A DNA stretch of 64,000 bases from Chitinophaga flava. Lineage in GTDB: Bacteria; Bacteroidota; Bacteroidia; Chitinophagales; Chitinophagaceae. The stretch covers positions 2,666,001 through 2,730,000 of the forward strand of contig NZ_QFFJ01000001.1 in NCBI RefSeq assembly GCF_003308995.1, written 5' to 3'. Numbering within the stretch: the stretch's first letter is position 1; each line of letters starts with the position of its first letter. The notes under the pieces were generated by a model. It was not told where the DNA came from and did not search any database. It saw only the letters and a list, made by a program, of their open reading frames with translations. The position numbers and the translations under genes were made by a program. Of this stretch, positions 8,823 to 17,567 are shown piece by piece.

Positions 8823-9209
8823 TTAGTTCAGTTTAAATGGAACAACCATCTGGAACTCAGGAATCCTGACATCCAGGATTTTCTTATCAAGCTGATTTTC
8901 CATTTGATAAGTACCGTACATCTTTCCGATCTCGGTGCGGAGGTTGGAGCCCGAGACATATTGATAGGTTTCGCCGGGGGCCAGCAGTGGCTGAACACCA
9001 ACTACACCTTCTCCTTCCACTTCACGGTGGGAACCGTTGGAATCAATAATAAACCAGTGACGGCGCAGTAACTTGATGGGGAATGTATTGTTGTTTTCAA
9101 TGGTGATACGGTAAGCAAACATAAATTCGCCTCCAATCGGATTGGAATAATCCGGCTGGTAGAATGTTTCTACGCTGATGGTGATGCCCTCTGTTACCTT
9201 CTTAACCAT
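8823..9209 (-). CDS. apaG: ApaG domain protein
   Basis: 128 residues, the usual size of ApaG, a single fibronectin-III-like beta sandwich. Typical family features are FMFAYRITIENNNTFPIKLLRRHWFI-type strands early (quoted region residues about 28-52), then DSNGSHREVEGEGVVGVQPLLAPGE with the glycine-rich GVVG-P-L-PGE pattern, and YVSGSNLRTEIGKMYGTYQM near the end. ApaG mutants in enterobacteria affect Co2+ resistance and Mg2+ efflux; the biochemical role is unclear. It is convergent with gldB and appears to be monocistronic. Confidence 0.93.
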   Translation of the reverse strand: MVKKVTEGITISVETFYQPDYSNPIGGEFMFAYRITIENNNTFPIKLLRRHWFIIDSNGSHREVEGEGVVGVQPLLAPGETYQYVSGSNLRTEIGKMYGTYQMENQLDKKILDVRIPEFQMVVPFKLN

Positions 9210-9292
9210 AAAATCAACCTTTGACGTAAAAATAAGAAAAATAAAGCCAGTGGGCAGATTTTTTCTACCCCGGGAAACACTTTAACGATTTT

Positions 9293-9619
9293 TTAGATAA
9301 TTTCTATTCCTTCCAGCACGAGCGGATCAGTCTCCGCCATTCTGGCTGCTATTTCCAGCCTGTTGTGATAATATCCCTTACGGGCACATTCATACAGATA
9401 TCTTCTCAGGAAACCCATCATACCATATTGCTGGTACTGCTTTACATGACAGGCTTCATGACGGAGCCAGGCAGTATCGGCCAGAAACTCCAAACGGGAC
9501 GCCCCATACAGATGTATAGTGCGTCCCAATACCATGGCTACCTGTTCTACTCCCATTACCATAGCGGCAATGCGGGCAAGCCCTGAATCAACGTGTATAC
9601 GACATCTTATTTTTTCCAA
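9293..9619 (-). CDS. Small HExxH putative metallopeptidase-like protein (DUF4157-like)
   Basis: 108 residues without a signal peptide. It contains HEACH in AWLRHEACHVKQYQQYGM, an HExxH zinc-binding signature, and a glutamate in RLEIAAR about 30 residues later that could be the third ligand. This is the core pattern of the DUF4157 group, but the protein is only the core. The frame starts inside the last codons of the DUF5777-type gene (13-bp overlap), so it is translated as the last gene of that operon. Whether it has peptidase activity or is a binding remnant is not known. Confidence 0.7.
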   Translation of the reverse strand: MEKIRCRIHVDSGLARIAAMVMGVEQVAMVLGRTIHLYGASRLEFLADTAWLRHEACHVKQYQQYGMMGFLRRYLYECARKGYYHNRLEIAARMAETDPLVLEGIEII

Positions 9620-10545
9620 TCCTTTTTCCCGAATAATGTAAATCTACGGGAAATATTAAAACCCCAGCGGTATTGTCCCTGCAACCAGGAGGAAGTGGTC
9701 TCTGGTATGAACTGGGTTTCCTGGATAGCAGTGGCATTGGTGAAGTTGATATGAAACACGTGTCCGCCGGTTTCTATCTCAACACCTACTGCCAGTGGAT
9801 TATAGAGCGAAGTGCTCTTCTTGTAGTAATCCTTGCTGTCATTAGACCGGAAAGGATAATAATATTCAGCAATCAGTCCCACACGCTTCGACAGCTTCAG
9901 CCGGCCACCAACGCCCATGGCAAACAGATTGTTCATATCCATATAACCTACCCGGTTGCGATGGACGAAAGTAGGAGACAGCGTTAAAGACAAGATGCCA
10001 AATTTCCGGGAGACAATAGCCTGGGCCACATAACTCATCCGGTCTGCTGCATCCTTGAAATACGCGGCCTGATGCGGGTCCGCTTCCGAAGTCATACAGG
10101 ATATCACTGTGGTGCCCAGCAGTGACACTGATACTGGCATATGATCATCCTGTGTTTGTTCCAGCAAACGGTATTTCGCCAGTACGTCCACCAGCTGGCG
10201 TTGTGCGCCGGAGCCTTTGGAACGTCCCAGTCCCACCATCAGTCTGTCTGTAATACCATACTCCAGGCCAATACGGATATCCGTAGAATTGTCCATGCCA
10301 TAAAATGTCTTTACACCACCGAATTCTCCGGCCATGTCACCAAAGCGGTGATCCACGCGGAAGTCCAGTTCATGTTTACGGAGTGTTTCCGTAGAATGCC
10401 CCATAATAATACGGGTGCCCTTATAGGTATATAATACTTTGGGATGCCGGACACCGGTAGAATCGAAGAGTTTGCTCAGGTCATCCTGTGCCTGGGCATA
10501 GAAGCTGATACCGGCCAGCAGCATCAGGGAAACAATAATTTTCAT
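9607..10545 (-). CDS. DUF5777-type outer-membrane beta-barrel protein
   Basis: 312 residues with a clear signal peptide (MKIIVSLMLLAGISFYAQAQ) and a beta-rich mature region. Typical strands include TRIIMGHSTETLRKHELDFRV-like (residues about 44-64), RIGLEYGITDRLMVGLGRSKG, and a C-terminal WGFNISRRFTLFG. This matches the family often annotated as DUF5777 in Bacteroidota, whose role is not established. It is preceded by yceI with a 30-bp gap and overlaps the HExxH gene downstream. Co-occurrence with a YceI protein and a haem-motif lipoprotein hints at a periplasmic or outer-membrane redox or lipid function (inference). Confidence 0.8.
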   Translation of the reverse strand: MKIIVSLMLLAGISFYAQAQDDLSKLFDSTGVRHPKVLYTYKGTRIIMGHSTETLRKHELDFRVDHRFGDMAGEFGGVKTFYGMDNSTDIRIGLEYGITDRLMVGLGRSKGSGAQRQLVDVLAKYRLLEQTQDDHMPVSVSLLGTTVISCMTSEADPHQAAYFKDAADRMSYVAQAIVSRKFGILSLTLSPTFVHRNRVGYMDMNNLFAMGVGGRLKLSKRVGLIAEYYYPFRSNDSKDYYKKSTSLYNPLAVGVEIETGGHVFHINFTNATAIQETQFIPETTSSWLQGQYRWGFNISRRFTLFGKKDWKK

Positions 10546-10575
10546 GTGTTGATTTAAAAATGAATGATGGATTTT

Positions 10576-11124
10576 TTACCGGTTGACAACTGTATACAGT
10601 GCATTCACTGTGACGGCTACTACCTCCGCGATATTTTTCACCACAATCGTAGGGATATCGATACGATGATCTGCAATGCGGATGTTAAAAGTGGCACCGG
10701 CAGTGATATTACCGCCCTTTACGGTGATAGTACCTTTTTCCTTGTAGGTTTTGTCTACGCCATGCAGATTTAGTATACCCTCTACCGTTACCTGATAAGT
10801 GCCGTCTTTGCTGAGGTCTGCATCGTCCAGCACTTTTCCTTTGAATTCGGCATAAGGATACTTGTCACTTTCCAGATAGTTTTGGTTGAAATGTTCCTGC
10901 ATCAGCTTCTGTCTGAACTGGAAAGAAGCAATTGGCACCTTGAAATAGATAGCCTTGGTTTTGATGTTGATGGCAGACACTCCTTTTTCAGTCTTTGCTT
11001 CGATATCTTCCAGCGGGGAAGAGGAAAAGAAAGAAAAGTGAGTGTTTTTAGAGGAGAAAATATCCTGCGCCAGCAGCGGTGAGGACAATAGGGCCAGGAA
11101 TAATAAACAGATAAGGCTTTTCAT
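10576..11124 (-). CDS. YceI family periplasmic lipid/isoprenoid-binding protein
   Basis: 182 residues with a signal peptide (MKSLICLLFLALLSSPLLAQ). The mature protein has the YceI lipocalin-like pattern: SKNTHFSFFSSSPLEDIEAK at the start, IASFQFRQKLMQEHFNQNYLES in the middle, YPYAEFKGKV, then GTYQVTVEGILNLHGVDKT and a final FNIRIADHRIDIPTIVV segment. YceI proteins bind long isoprenoid or amphiphilic ligands such as ubiquinone-like molecules. It lies 17 bp after the haem-motif lipoprotein gene and 30 bp before the DUF5777-type barrel gene, forming one operon. Confidence 0.9.
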   Translation of the reverse strand: MKSLICLLFLALLSSPLLAQDIFSSKNTHFSFFSSSPLEDIEAKTEKGVSAINIKTKAIYFKVPIASFQFRQKLMQEHFNQNYLESDKYPYAEFKGKVLDDADLSKDGTYQVTVEGILNLHGVDKTYKEKGTITVKGGNITAGATFNIRIADHRIDIPTIVVKNIAEVVAVTVNALYTVVNR

Positions 11125-11141
11125 GATGGCAAAGATTAAGT

Positions 11142-11507
11142 TTACTTATCGGGCATACCCTTTTCAATCCAGCAGGCGATAGAGTCTTTTGTTCCCTGAG
11201 ACAATGCAGGGAAGCGGGACGGCGGCATAGTGGCCTGGGCGCTGGTAACCCTCTGTGTAAAAACAGCCCTGGACGCACTGATATAGGATTTCAGTTTGTC
11301 CGCGGTAGAGAAATCGGAACCACCAGCGCGGTGACAGCCGCGGGAGGTACAGTTGGCCGTGACGACGTTATACACATAACTGGTAGTGACTAGGGCGACA
11401 TTACAGTCAAATTTCCCATCGACACTGGCGGGGGCCACTGCCTGCTCATTCTTACAGGCAGCTGCCAGTACAAACCCCGACAAAAAAAGATAGGTTCTAA
11501 GTTTCAT
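11142..11507 (-). CDS. Small lipoprotein with a C-x4-C-H haem-like motif (cytochrome c-like)
   Basis: 121 residues with a lipoprotein signal ending in the lipobox VLAAAC (Cys18). The mature part contains NCTSRGCHRAGG, that is Cys53, Cys58 and His59: a C-x4-C-H spacing instead of the classical C-x2-C-H of c-type haem. A possible axial methionine lies in ATMPPSRFP (Met94), the usual place in small cytochrome c domains. Two more cysteines (35 and 112) could form a disulfide. First gene of the operon with yceI and the DUF5777-type barrel. It may be a mono-haem electron carrier, but whether haem is attached is uncertain. Confidence 0.7.
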   Translation of the reverse strand: MKLRTYLFLSGFVLAAACKNEQAVAPASVDGKFDCNVALVTTSYVYNVVTANCTSRGCHRAGGSDFSTADKLKSYISASRAVFTQRVTSAQATMPPSRFPALSQGTKDSIACWIEKGMPDK

Positions 11508-11615
11508 AGTAGCTTTTTAATTCATGCCTTGATACGGAACTAGCAAAGAATAGGTTGCCGGAGAATGTAGCTATTTGAATATTTAGTTATTATTTTGCAT
11601 GAAATATTTCCGCCC

Positions 11616-12896
11616 GTGACCATAGAACAACTGTATAATATCTACCTGCAGCATCGCAGTGTTCAGACAGATACCCGCAAACTGAAGGCTAATGACATTT
11701 TCTTCGCACTTAAAGGAGATAACTTCAACGGCAATACGTTTGCAGCGAAAGCACTCGAAATGGGAGCTGCCTTTGCTGTAGTAGATGAAGCCGCCTACTT
11801 TACCCACCCCGACAGAATGATGCTGGTAGACAATGTACTGGAGACATTACAGGCACTGGCACTATGGCACCGGAAACAGCTGAATATCCCCTTTCTGGCC
11901 ATTACCGGCACTAACGGTAAAACCACTACGAAAGAACTGATTAACGCCTCTTTATCTGCCGGCTTTAAAACATATGCCACCATCGGCAATCTCAACAACC
12001 ATATCGGTGTTCCGCTCACCATCCTGGGCATATCCTCCGATGTGGAAATAGCCGTGATCGAAATGGGCGCCAGCCATCAGCAGGAAATAGCCAGCTACTG
12101 CACCATCGCCCTGCCTACCCATGGCATCATCACCAATATCGGGAAAGCCCACCTGGAAGGCTTCGGCAGCGAAGAAGGGGTAAAAAAAGCCAAAGGAGAA
12201 CTGTACGATTATCTCAGGGCCAACAACGGTACTGTATTCGTATGCAACGACTATCCCTATCTGATGGAGATGAGCAAAGGCATCAGCAAAGTAATCACCT
12301 ATGGCAGCAAAGATGCTGACTACACCGGCACCCCCGCAGCAGACAAGGCACTCATCGGTGTGCAGATAACCAGCAACAGTACGATCGGATTTATACAAAC
12401 TAAACTCACCGGTTCCTATAACTTCCCGAATGTAATGGCCGCCGTGGCCGTGGCCAGCCACTTCAATGTGCCTGTTGAAAAGATCGGTCCCGCTATCGCC
12501 AACTATACGCCTTCCAACAACCGCTCCCAGGTTATCCAACAGGGTACCAATACTATCATCATGGACGCATACAATGCCAATCCATCCAGCATGAAAGCGG
12601 CTATTGATAACTTCGTAGGTATCGATGCTACCCGCAAAGTGCTGATGCTCGGCGCTATGATGGAGCTGGGCACCGACAGTATCCGCGAACATGAAGCTTT
12701 GGTGGAGCAGTTACAACGCCATCATTGGGAAGCAGTGGTACTCGTAGGCGGGGATTTTAAAAAGGTAAACCATCCCTACATCTTCCTGGAAAATTCAGCA
12801 GAAGCTGCACAATGGCTGCAGCAGCAACAGTTTCAGGACACCTACATACTTATCAAGGGTTCTCGCAGTACCGGCATGGAAAAGGTAATTGCATAA
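11616..12896 (+). CDS. murF: UDP-N-acetylmuramoyl-tripeptide--D-alanyl-D-alanine ligase MurF
   Basis: MurF adds D-Ala-D-Ala to the UDP-MurNAc-tripeptide in the cytoplasm, the last soluble step of peptidoglycan precursor synthesis. Visible features are an N-terminal substrate domain with VQTDTRKLKANDIFFALKG, the ATP loop AITGTNGKTTTKE, the EMGASHQQE motif, a probable carbamylated lysine in KKAKGELYDYL, and MDAYNANPSSMKAAI in the C-terminal domain. Length is about 427 residues. I choose GTG 11616 (reads MTIEQLYNIYLQH), the usual start of the family; the frame can be extended seven codons to a TTG at 11595. A second MurF domain is fused to alanine racemase at 22516. Confidence 0.93.
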   Translation: MTIEQLYNIYLQHRSVQTDTRKLKANDIFFALKGDNFNGNTFAAKALEMGAAFAVVDEAAYFTHPDRMMLVDNVLETLQALALWHRKQLNIPFLAITGTNGKTTTKELINASLSAGFKTYATIGNLNNHIGVPLTILGISSDVEIAVIEMGASHQQEIASYCTIALPTHGIITNIGKAHLEGFGSEEGVKKAKGELYDYLRANNGTVFVCNDYPYLMEMSKGISKVITYGSKDADYTGTPAADKALIGVQITSNSTIGFIQTKLTGSYNFPNVMAAVAVASHFNVPVEKIGPAIANYTPSNNRSQVIQQGTNTIIMDAYNANPSSMKAAIDNFVGIDATRKVLMLGAMMELGTDSIREHEALVEQLQRHHWEAVVLVGGDFKKVNHPYIFLENSAEAAQWLQQQQFQDTYILIKGSRSTGMEKVIA

Positions 12897-13001
12897 AATT
12901 ATTTTTAGATATTTTGGCAAACAAATGTTAATGATTTCATAATTGTATTATTTTTAATGCTATTATTTCTCATTTGATATTTGCCCAAAATCTGAATTGT
13001 A

Positions 13002-16000
13002 ATGCCCAAGAACAAATGGTGTAAAACCCTATGTATGCTATGCTGCATACTCGTAATCCCCTTTTTGCTTTTTGCCCAGGAAACCACATCTGACATCGCC
13101 GGTATCATCGGCAGTGAACAGGGTCCTGTGCCAGGAGCAAGTATTATTGCCCTCCATCAGCCTACAGGCACCCGTTATGTGACCGTGTCCCGTAAGGATG
13201 GACGTTTCAACCTCCCCAACCTGCGCGTAGGTGGACCTTATGTGCTCACTGTTTCCTACATCGGCTTTAAGGATGAAAAACGCGAAAACATCTTCCTGCA
13301 GCTGGGTCAGGAATACAAGGCTGATATACGCCTGCAGCAAAGTACCAGCAACCTCAACGAGATAGTAGTGAAAACTGCCAGCCAGAGCAAGGTTATCAAC
13401 CAAGCCCGCACCGGCAGCCAGGAAATCATTACCCGTGCTCAAATGGACCGCCTGCCAACCGTAACACGTTCCATGCAGGACTTCACCAAACTTACCCCAT
13501 CCGCCAACGGCCTCAACATCGGTGGCAGAAGCAACCAGCTCAACAACATCACTGTGGATGGTGCCAACTTCAACAACTCATTCGGTCTGCAGCCTACACT
13601 CGGCTCCCAGACAGCTTCACAGCCTATCAGCCTCGAAGCCCTCGAACAAATCCAGGTGAACGTTTCTCCCTACGACGTGAAACAGGGCGGCTTCTCCGGT
13701 GCCGGTATCAACAGTGTTACCAAAAGCGGTACCAACCAGTTTAAAGGTACTGTATACACTTACATCCAGTCACCCGGCCTGCAGGGCCTGAAAGTAGGCA
13801 CTGCACAGGTAGCCAAACCTGTGTTTGACTATAACCTGCGCGGCTTCTCCGCCGGCGGTGCTATAGTACCCAACAAGGTGTTCTTCTTTATCAGCGCAGA
13901 ACAGGAAAGAATTACCGCATCTGCCACCAGTATGGTAGCGAATACCAAAGCCGGCGCACCCGCTACTGGTAACGTTTCCAGAGCTGTAGCTGATACACTT
14001 AATCAACTCCGTCAGTTCCTGATCGACAACTATCAGTACAACCCCGGCGAATATCAAGGCTATGCCTATCGCACTTCCAGCGATAAAATCACCGCTAAAA
14101 TTGACTGGAACGTAAATGAAAGCAACACGTTTACTTTCAAATACAACTACCTCAAATCCTACAAGGATATCTCAGCCAGCAACAGCGGCGCGCCCGGAGC
14201 AGGCCGTCAGCCCAGCAATACAGGCTTACCCTTCAGCGGAAGTGGTTACACCATCAACAACAACTTTAATATCTTCATCGCCGAACTGAACACCCGCATC
14301 GGCAACCGTGCTTCCAACAAATTACAGGTAGGTTTCTCTGCGATGAGAGACTTCAGAACAGCACTGTCTGAGAAAGAATTCCCGCTGGTAGACATCCTCG
14401 ACGGACAAGGCAACAGCTACACCGCCTTCGGTTATGAGCCTTTTACCTACAACAATAAATTAAACACCAACGTATACCAGCTGTCTGATATCTTCAACCT
14501 CTACAAAGGCAAACACGAAATCACCATCGGTACACAGAACTATTACAAAACGTTTGTAAACGGATTTGCTCCTAACTATATTGGCAACTACCGTTTCAAC
14601 ACACTCACTGATTTTTATGCCAGTGCCAAAAACGGTCTGACCAACGCATCCCGTTATGCGCTGTCTTATACCACTACTAAAGATGGTTCTTTCCCTTATG
14701 CTAAAATTAATATGCTGGAACTGGGTGCCTTTATCCAGGACAAATGGAGCATCAACAATCACTTCACACTGACTTACGGTTTACGTATAGACGTTCCTGT
14801 TATAGGCAGCACCTTCGACAAAAATGACTCCCTCGCAGCACTGACCTTCCGCGATGGTATCCAGGTGGATGTAAGCCGTGCGCCTAAAACAAAGCCCATG
14901 TTTTCTCCCCGTATCGGCTTCAACTGGGATGCCACTCATGACGGTAAAACACAGGTACGTGGTGGTATCGGTCTGTTCTCCGGTCCTCCGCCGGCAGTAT
15001 GGCTGAGCAACCAGGCAGGTAACAACGGTGTACAGTTTGGTTCATTCGTGGGTCAAACCAATGAAAATATACCTTCTATTCCATACGCCTTCAATCCGGA
15101 TCCTAACAAATACCGGGTTGTGACAACAGAACCGTCCAAACAATATAATATAGCCGTTACCGATAGAAACTTTAAATATCCCCAGGTGCTGAAAATGACA
15201 CTGGCAGTAGATCGCCAGCTGCCTGGCGGTATTATAGCCACACTGGAAGGTAACTACTCCAAAGACATCAATGCGGTATATTTCCAGAACATCAACCTGC
15301 CAACAACCGGTATTCAGCTGGACAGCACACCGGATCACCGTCTGCGTTACAGCTCTCCCAAAATGTATGGCGCCGGTACCAGCCTGGGTAATCCCAATAT
15401 CAGCGATGCTATCCTGATGCGTAATACCAACAAAGGTTACTCTTACTTTGTAACTTTACAGGTGCAGAAAAATCTGCCAAACCTGTACCTCAGTGCGGCC
15501 TATACCTACAGCAAGTCCCGCTCTGTAAACGACGGTGGTACCATTGCACAAGGCAACTGGCGCGACCGCCCCGTAAGTGGCGATCCTAACGATCCCACAT
15601 TGGGATACTCCAACTATTATATCCCTCACCGTGTGATTGCTGCCGCTACCTATAAATTCAACTGGGCTAAAAATTTCGCCACCTCTATCGGTATGATCTT
15701 CGAAGCTGCTCCTAATGGTGTTGCTTCTTATACCTACAACGGCGATCTCAACAATGATGGCTCCGGCGGAAACAATGACCTGATCTATATTCCAGCCAGC
15801 AAAAGCGATATCAAACTGGTACCGGTAGGTTACGGCGACAAAACCTTTGATCCCGCTAACCCCGCTGACAAACGCAGCGAAGCAGTTATCTGGAATCAGC
15901 TGGACAACTTCATCAAACAGGATGATTATCTGAGCCGCCACCGTGGCCAGTATGCAGAACGCAATGCAGTAGTGGCACCTTTCTTCAAACGCATGGATAT

Positions 16001-16319
16001 CAACATCACACAGGATATCTATGTATTCAGTGGCAAGCAGAAAAACAAACACACGCTGCGCCTTACTTTCGACATCATCAACTTCGGTAATCTCCTCAAC
16101 AGAAAATGGGGTACTTACCAGATTGCCAACGTACCTTCTTTCCTGAAGTATGAAGGCCAGCTCCGTGATGCCAATGGTAAAGCAACCAGCGCTCCTGCGT
16201 TCTCTTTCCCTTACCTCGACAAGGATAACCAGATTCCTGCAACCAACTCCTGGAGAGATAATACCAACATTATCTCCCGCTGGCAGGGTCAGATCGGCGT
16301 ACGTTATATTTTTAACTAA
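13002..16319 (+). CDS. TonB-dependent receptor with carboxypeptidase-like regulatory domain (Oar-like)
   Basis: 1105 residues. A signal peptide (hydrophobic stretch to LLFAQ, residues 1-25) is followed by a carboxypeptidase-regulatory-like beta domain (about 28-110, with GSEQGPVPGASIIALHQPTG), a plug domain (about 120-240, VTRSMQDFTKLTPSANGLNIGG, ITVDGANFNNSFG) and a large 22-strand-type barrel ending in QGQIGVRYIFN. The layout matches the OmpA-related/Oar subgroup of TonB-dependent outer-membrane proteins, often abundant and of unknown substrate; some act in adhesion, sporulation or protein uptake. No SusD partner is adjacent. It is transcribed alone, 105 bp after murF, and followed by a terminator. 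Confidence 0.9.
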   Translation: MPKNKWCKTLCMLCCILVIPFLLFAQETTSDIAGIIGSEQGPVPGASIIALHQPTGTRYVTVSRKDGRFNLPNLRVGGPYVLTVSYIGFKDEKRENIFLQLGQEYKADIRLQQSTSNLNEIVVKTASQSKVINQARTGSQEIITRAQMDRLPTVTRSMQDFTKLTPSANGLNIGGRSNQLNNITVDGANFNNSFGLQPTLGSQTASQPISLEALEQIQVNVSPYDVKQGGFSGAGINSVTKSGTNQFKGTVYTYIQSPGLQGLKVGTAQVAKPVFDYNLRGFSAGGAIVPNKVFFFISAEQERITASATSMVANTKAGAPATGNVSRAVADTLNQLRQFLIDNYQYNPGEYQGYAYRTSSDKITAKIDWNVNESNTFTFKYNYLKSYKDISASNSGAPGAGRQPSNTGLPFSGSGYTINNNFNIFIAELNTRIGNRASNKLQVGFSAMRDFRTALSEKEFPLVDILDGQGNSYTAFGYEPFTYNNKLNTNVYQLSDIFNLYKGKHEITIGTQNYYKTFVNGFAPNYIGNYRFNTLTDFYASAKNGLTNASRYALSYTTTKDGSFPYAKINMLELGAFIQDKWSINNHFTLTYGLRIDVPVIGSTFDKNDSLAALTFRDGIQVDVSRAPKTKPMFSPRIGFNWDATHDGKTQVRGGIGLFSGPPPAVWLSNQAGNNGVQFGSFVGQTNENIPSIPYAFNPDPNKYRVVTTEPSKQYNIAVTDRNFKYPQVLKMTLAVDRQLPGGIIATLEGNYSKDINAVYFQNINLPTTGIQLDSTPDHRLRYSSPKMYGAGTSLGNPNISDAILMRNTNKGYSYFVTLQVQKNLPNLYLSAAYTYSKSRSVNDGGTIAQGNWRDRPVSGDPNDPTLGYSNYYIPHRVIAAATYKFNWAKNFATSIGMIFEAAPNGVASYTYNGDLNNDGSGGNNDLIYIPASKSDIKLVPVGYGDKTFDPANPADKRSEAVIWNQLDNFIKQDDYLSRHRGQYAERNAVVAPFFKRMDINITQDIYVFSGKQKNKHTLRLTFDIINFGNLLNRKWGTYQIANVPSFLKYEGQLRDANGKATSAPAFSFPYLDKDNQIPATNSWRDNTNIISRWQGQIGVRYIFN

Positions 16320-16347
16320 ACACACATTGCCCGAATCAATTATACCA

Positions 16348-16386
16348 ATGCCTCCGGAAGCGTCAAAAGCTTCTGGGGGCATTTTT
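16348..16386 (+). terminator. Rho-independent terminator after the Oar-like receptor gene
   Basis: A 14-bp stem (16348-16361 with 16369-16382, two G-U wobbles in RNA), 7-base loop, followed by a short T-tract. Confidence 0.85.
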
Positions 16387-17051
16387 GACTGTGATAAGGG
16401 ATGATACTGCTGATGATTATGATGGGTGGAGATTAAAGCGGAGATATAAACGAATATTTTTAATACCGAATAAACGATAAGTCAGAAGCAGTAAAAGAAG
16501 TAGAATGATAATAGCGGGAAAAACTATACTTTTTTGAGAGAGGAGCAATAAAATGGGGAGCTGATGCGTTTAATATATTATACGCGGTTGCGTATAACTT
16601 CTGTACTATCCCACTCAGGAGAACTCCATTAAATGATACCAGTAAAAGGTTGTCTGTTATAACTGTTCGCTGGCTGCTTTAAAAAAAAGACCTGCAAGCT
16701 AAAAAACCCGCAGGTGTTCATAACCTATGCCAACTTTAGAGTAATCGTGAAAACTTAAAAATTATATTAACTATAAAATTCAAGCTTTATAATATCTTGA
16801 GTGTAAAGTGATCTTTTGAATTGTTATTTATAGAGATAACGTATCAGAAAATATATTTGTTCAAAAAGAATTAAAAAAAGTTTTGGGCAGATATTTATTT
16901 CTGATTTTGGTTATGTCTGATGTTGTTTGTACATCCCTTTTGGAGGCCGTTCATATTAATCTACGTATCACAGGATCTGTTTGGATTGCTAAAATGGAAA
17001 AAAAATAAAAATAATTTTAATTATTAAAATCATTCATACATAAACAACTCA
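16387..17051. other. 665-bp AT-rich intergenic region without a convincing gene
   Basis: No frame here has coding character. Two structures stand out: a perfect 8-bp palindromic hairpin TTATACGC-GGTT-GCGTATAA at 16578-16597, and an imperfect hairpin around 16689-16716 (ACCTGC/GCAGGT) that, on the minus strand, is followed by eight T residues (16680-16687 on plus are A), so it could be a minus-strand terminator 340 bp past the stop of mce. The remainder is A+T-rich sequence. A small RNA or a degraded gene is possible but not shown. Confidence 0.5.
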
Positions 17052-17453
17052 CTACCTGATCTCCTGACAAATCTCTATTAAAACACCATTGGTATTCTTA
17101 GGGTGCAAAAAACAAATCAGCTTATTATCAGCTCCTTTTTTTGGGGTCTCATGCAGTAATACAAAGCCTTCTTCCTTTAACCTTGCCATCTCCGCATGTA
17201 TGTCTGCCACTTCAAAAGCGATGTGATGCATACCAGCTCCCTTTTTAGCCAGAAATTTAGCAATCGCACTGTCAGAGCCCGTTGCCTCCAACAGCTCTAT
17301 TTTTGTTTCCCCCTGTTGAAAAAAGGCTGTCTGCACTTGCTCAGAGCTCACCTCTTCCTGCTTGTAACAAGGCGTGTTCAATAATTTCTCAAATAGCGGC
17401 ACGGATACTGCCAGCGACTCTACAGCGATCCCGATGTGTTCTACTTTTAACAT
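17052..17453 (-). CDS. mce: Methylmalonyl-CoA epimerase
   Basis: 133 residues, a single glyoxalase/VOC-fold domain. Metal-binding positions of the family are visible: His in MLKVEHIGIAVES, Gln/Glu region in GETKIELLEATG, His in AGMHHIAFEVADI, and Glu in VLIEICQE near the end. It interconverts (S)- and (R)-methylmalonyl-CoA in the propionate-succinate pathway. A small cobalamin-binding mutase subunit is encoded separately at 35575. It is divergent from the cysteine desulfurase gene. Confidence 0.93.
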   Translation of the reverse strand: MLKVEHIGIAVESLAVSVPLFEKLLNTPCYKQEEVSSEQVQTAFFQQGETKIELLEATGSDSAIAKFLAKKGAGMHHIAFEVADIHAEMARLKEEGFVLLHETPKKGADNKLICFLHPKNTNGVLIEICQEIR

Positions 17454-17520
17454 GGAAAATCATTTACTGGTATAATAAAATGCAGTCTTGCTTAACCGGG
17501 TAAAAATAGAACTTATGTCG

Positions 17521-17528
17521 TAGATTTG
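17521..17528 (+). promoter_or_regulatory. Bacteroidota -7 element upstream of the cysteine desulfurase gene
   Basis: TAGATTTG fits the TAnnTTTG consensus exactly. No matching TTTG is found 19-20 bases upstream, so this is a half-match. If it is used, transcription begins after the TTG at 17526, which favours TTG 17568 as the gene's start. Confidence 0.45.
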
Positions 17529-17567
17529 GATTGTTTGGGAAATAATATAGAAAATAAAATAAATATA

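Noticed and set aside
15456..16382. A 308-residue open frame opposite the Oar-like receptor
   Set aside because: Shadow of a well-supported receptor gene; it also crosses the receptor's terminator.
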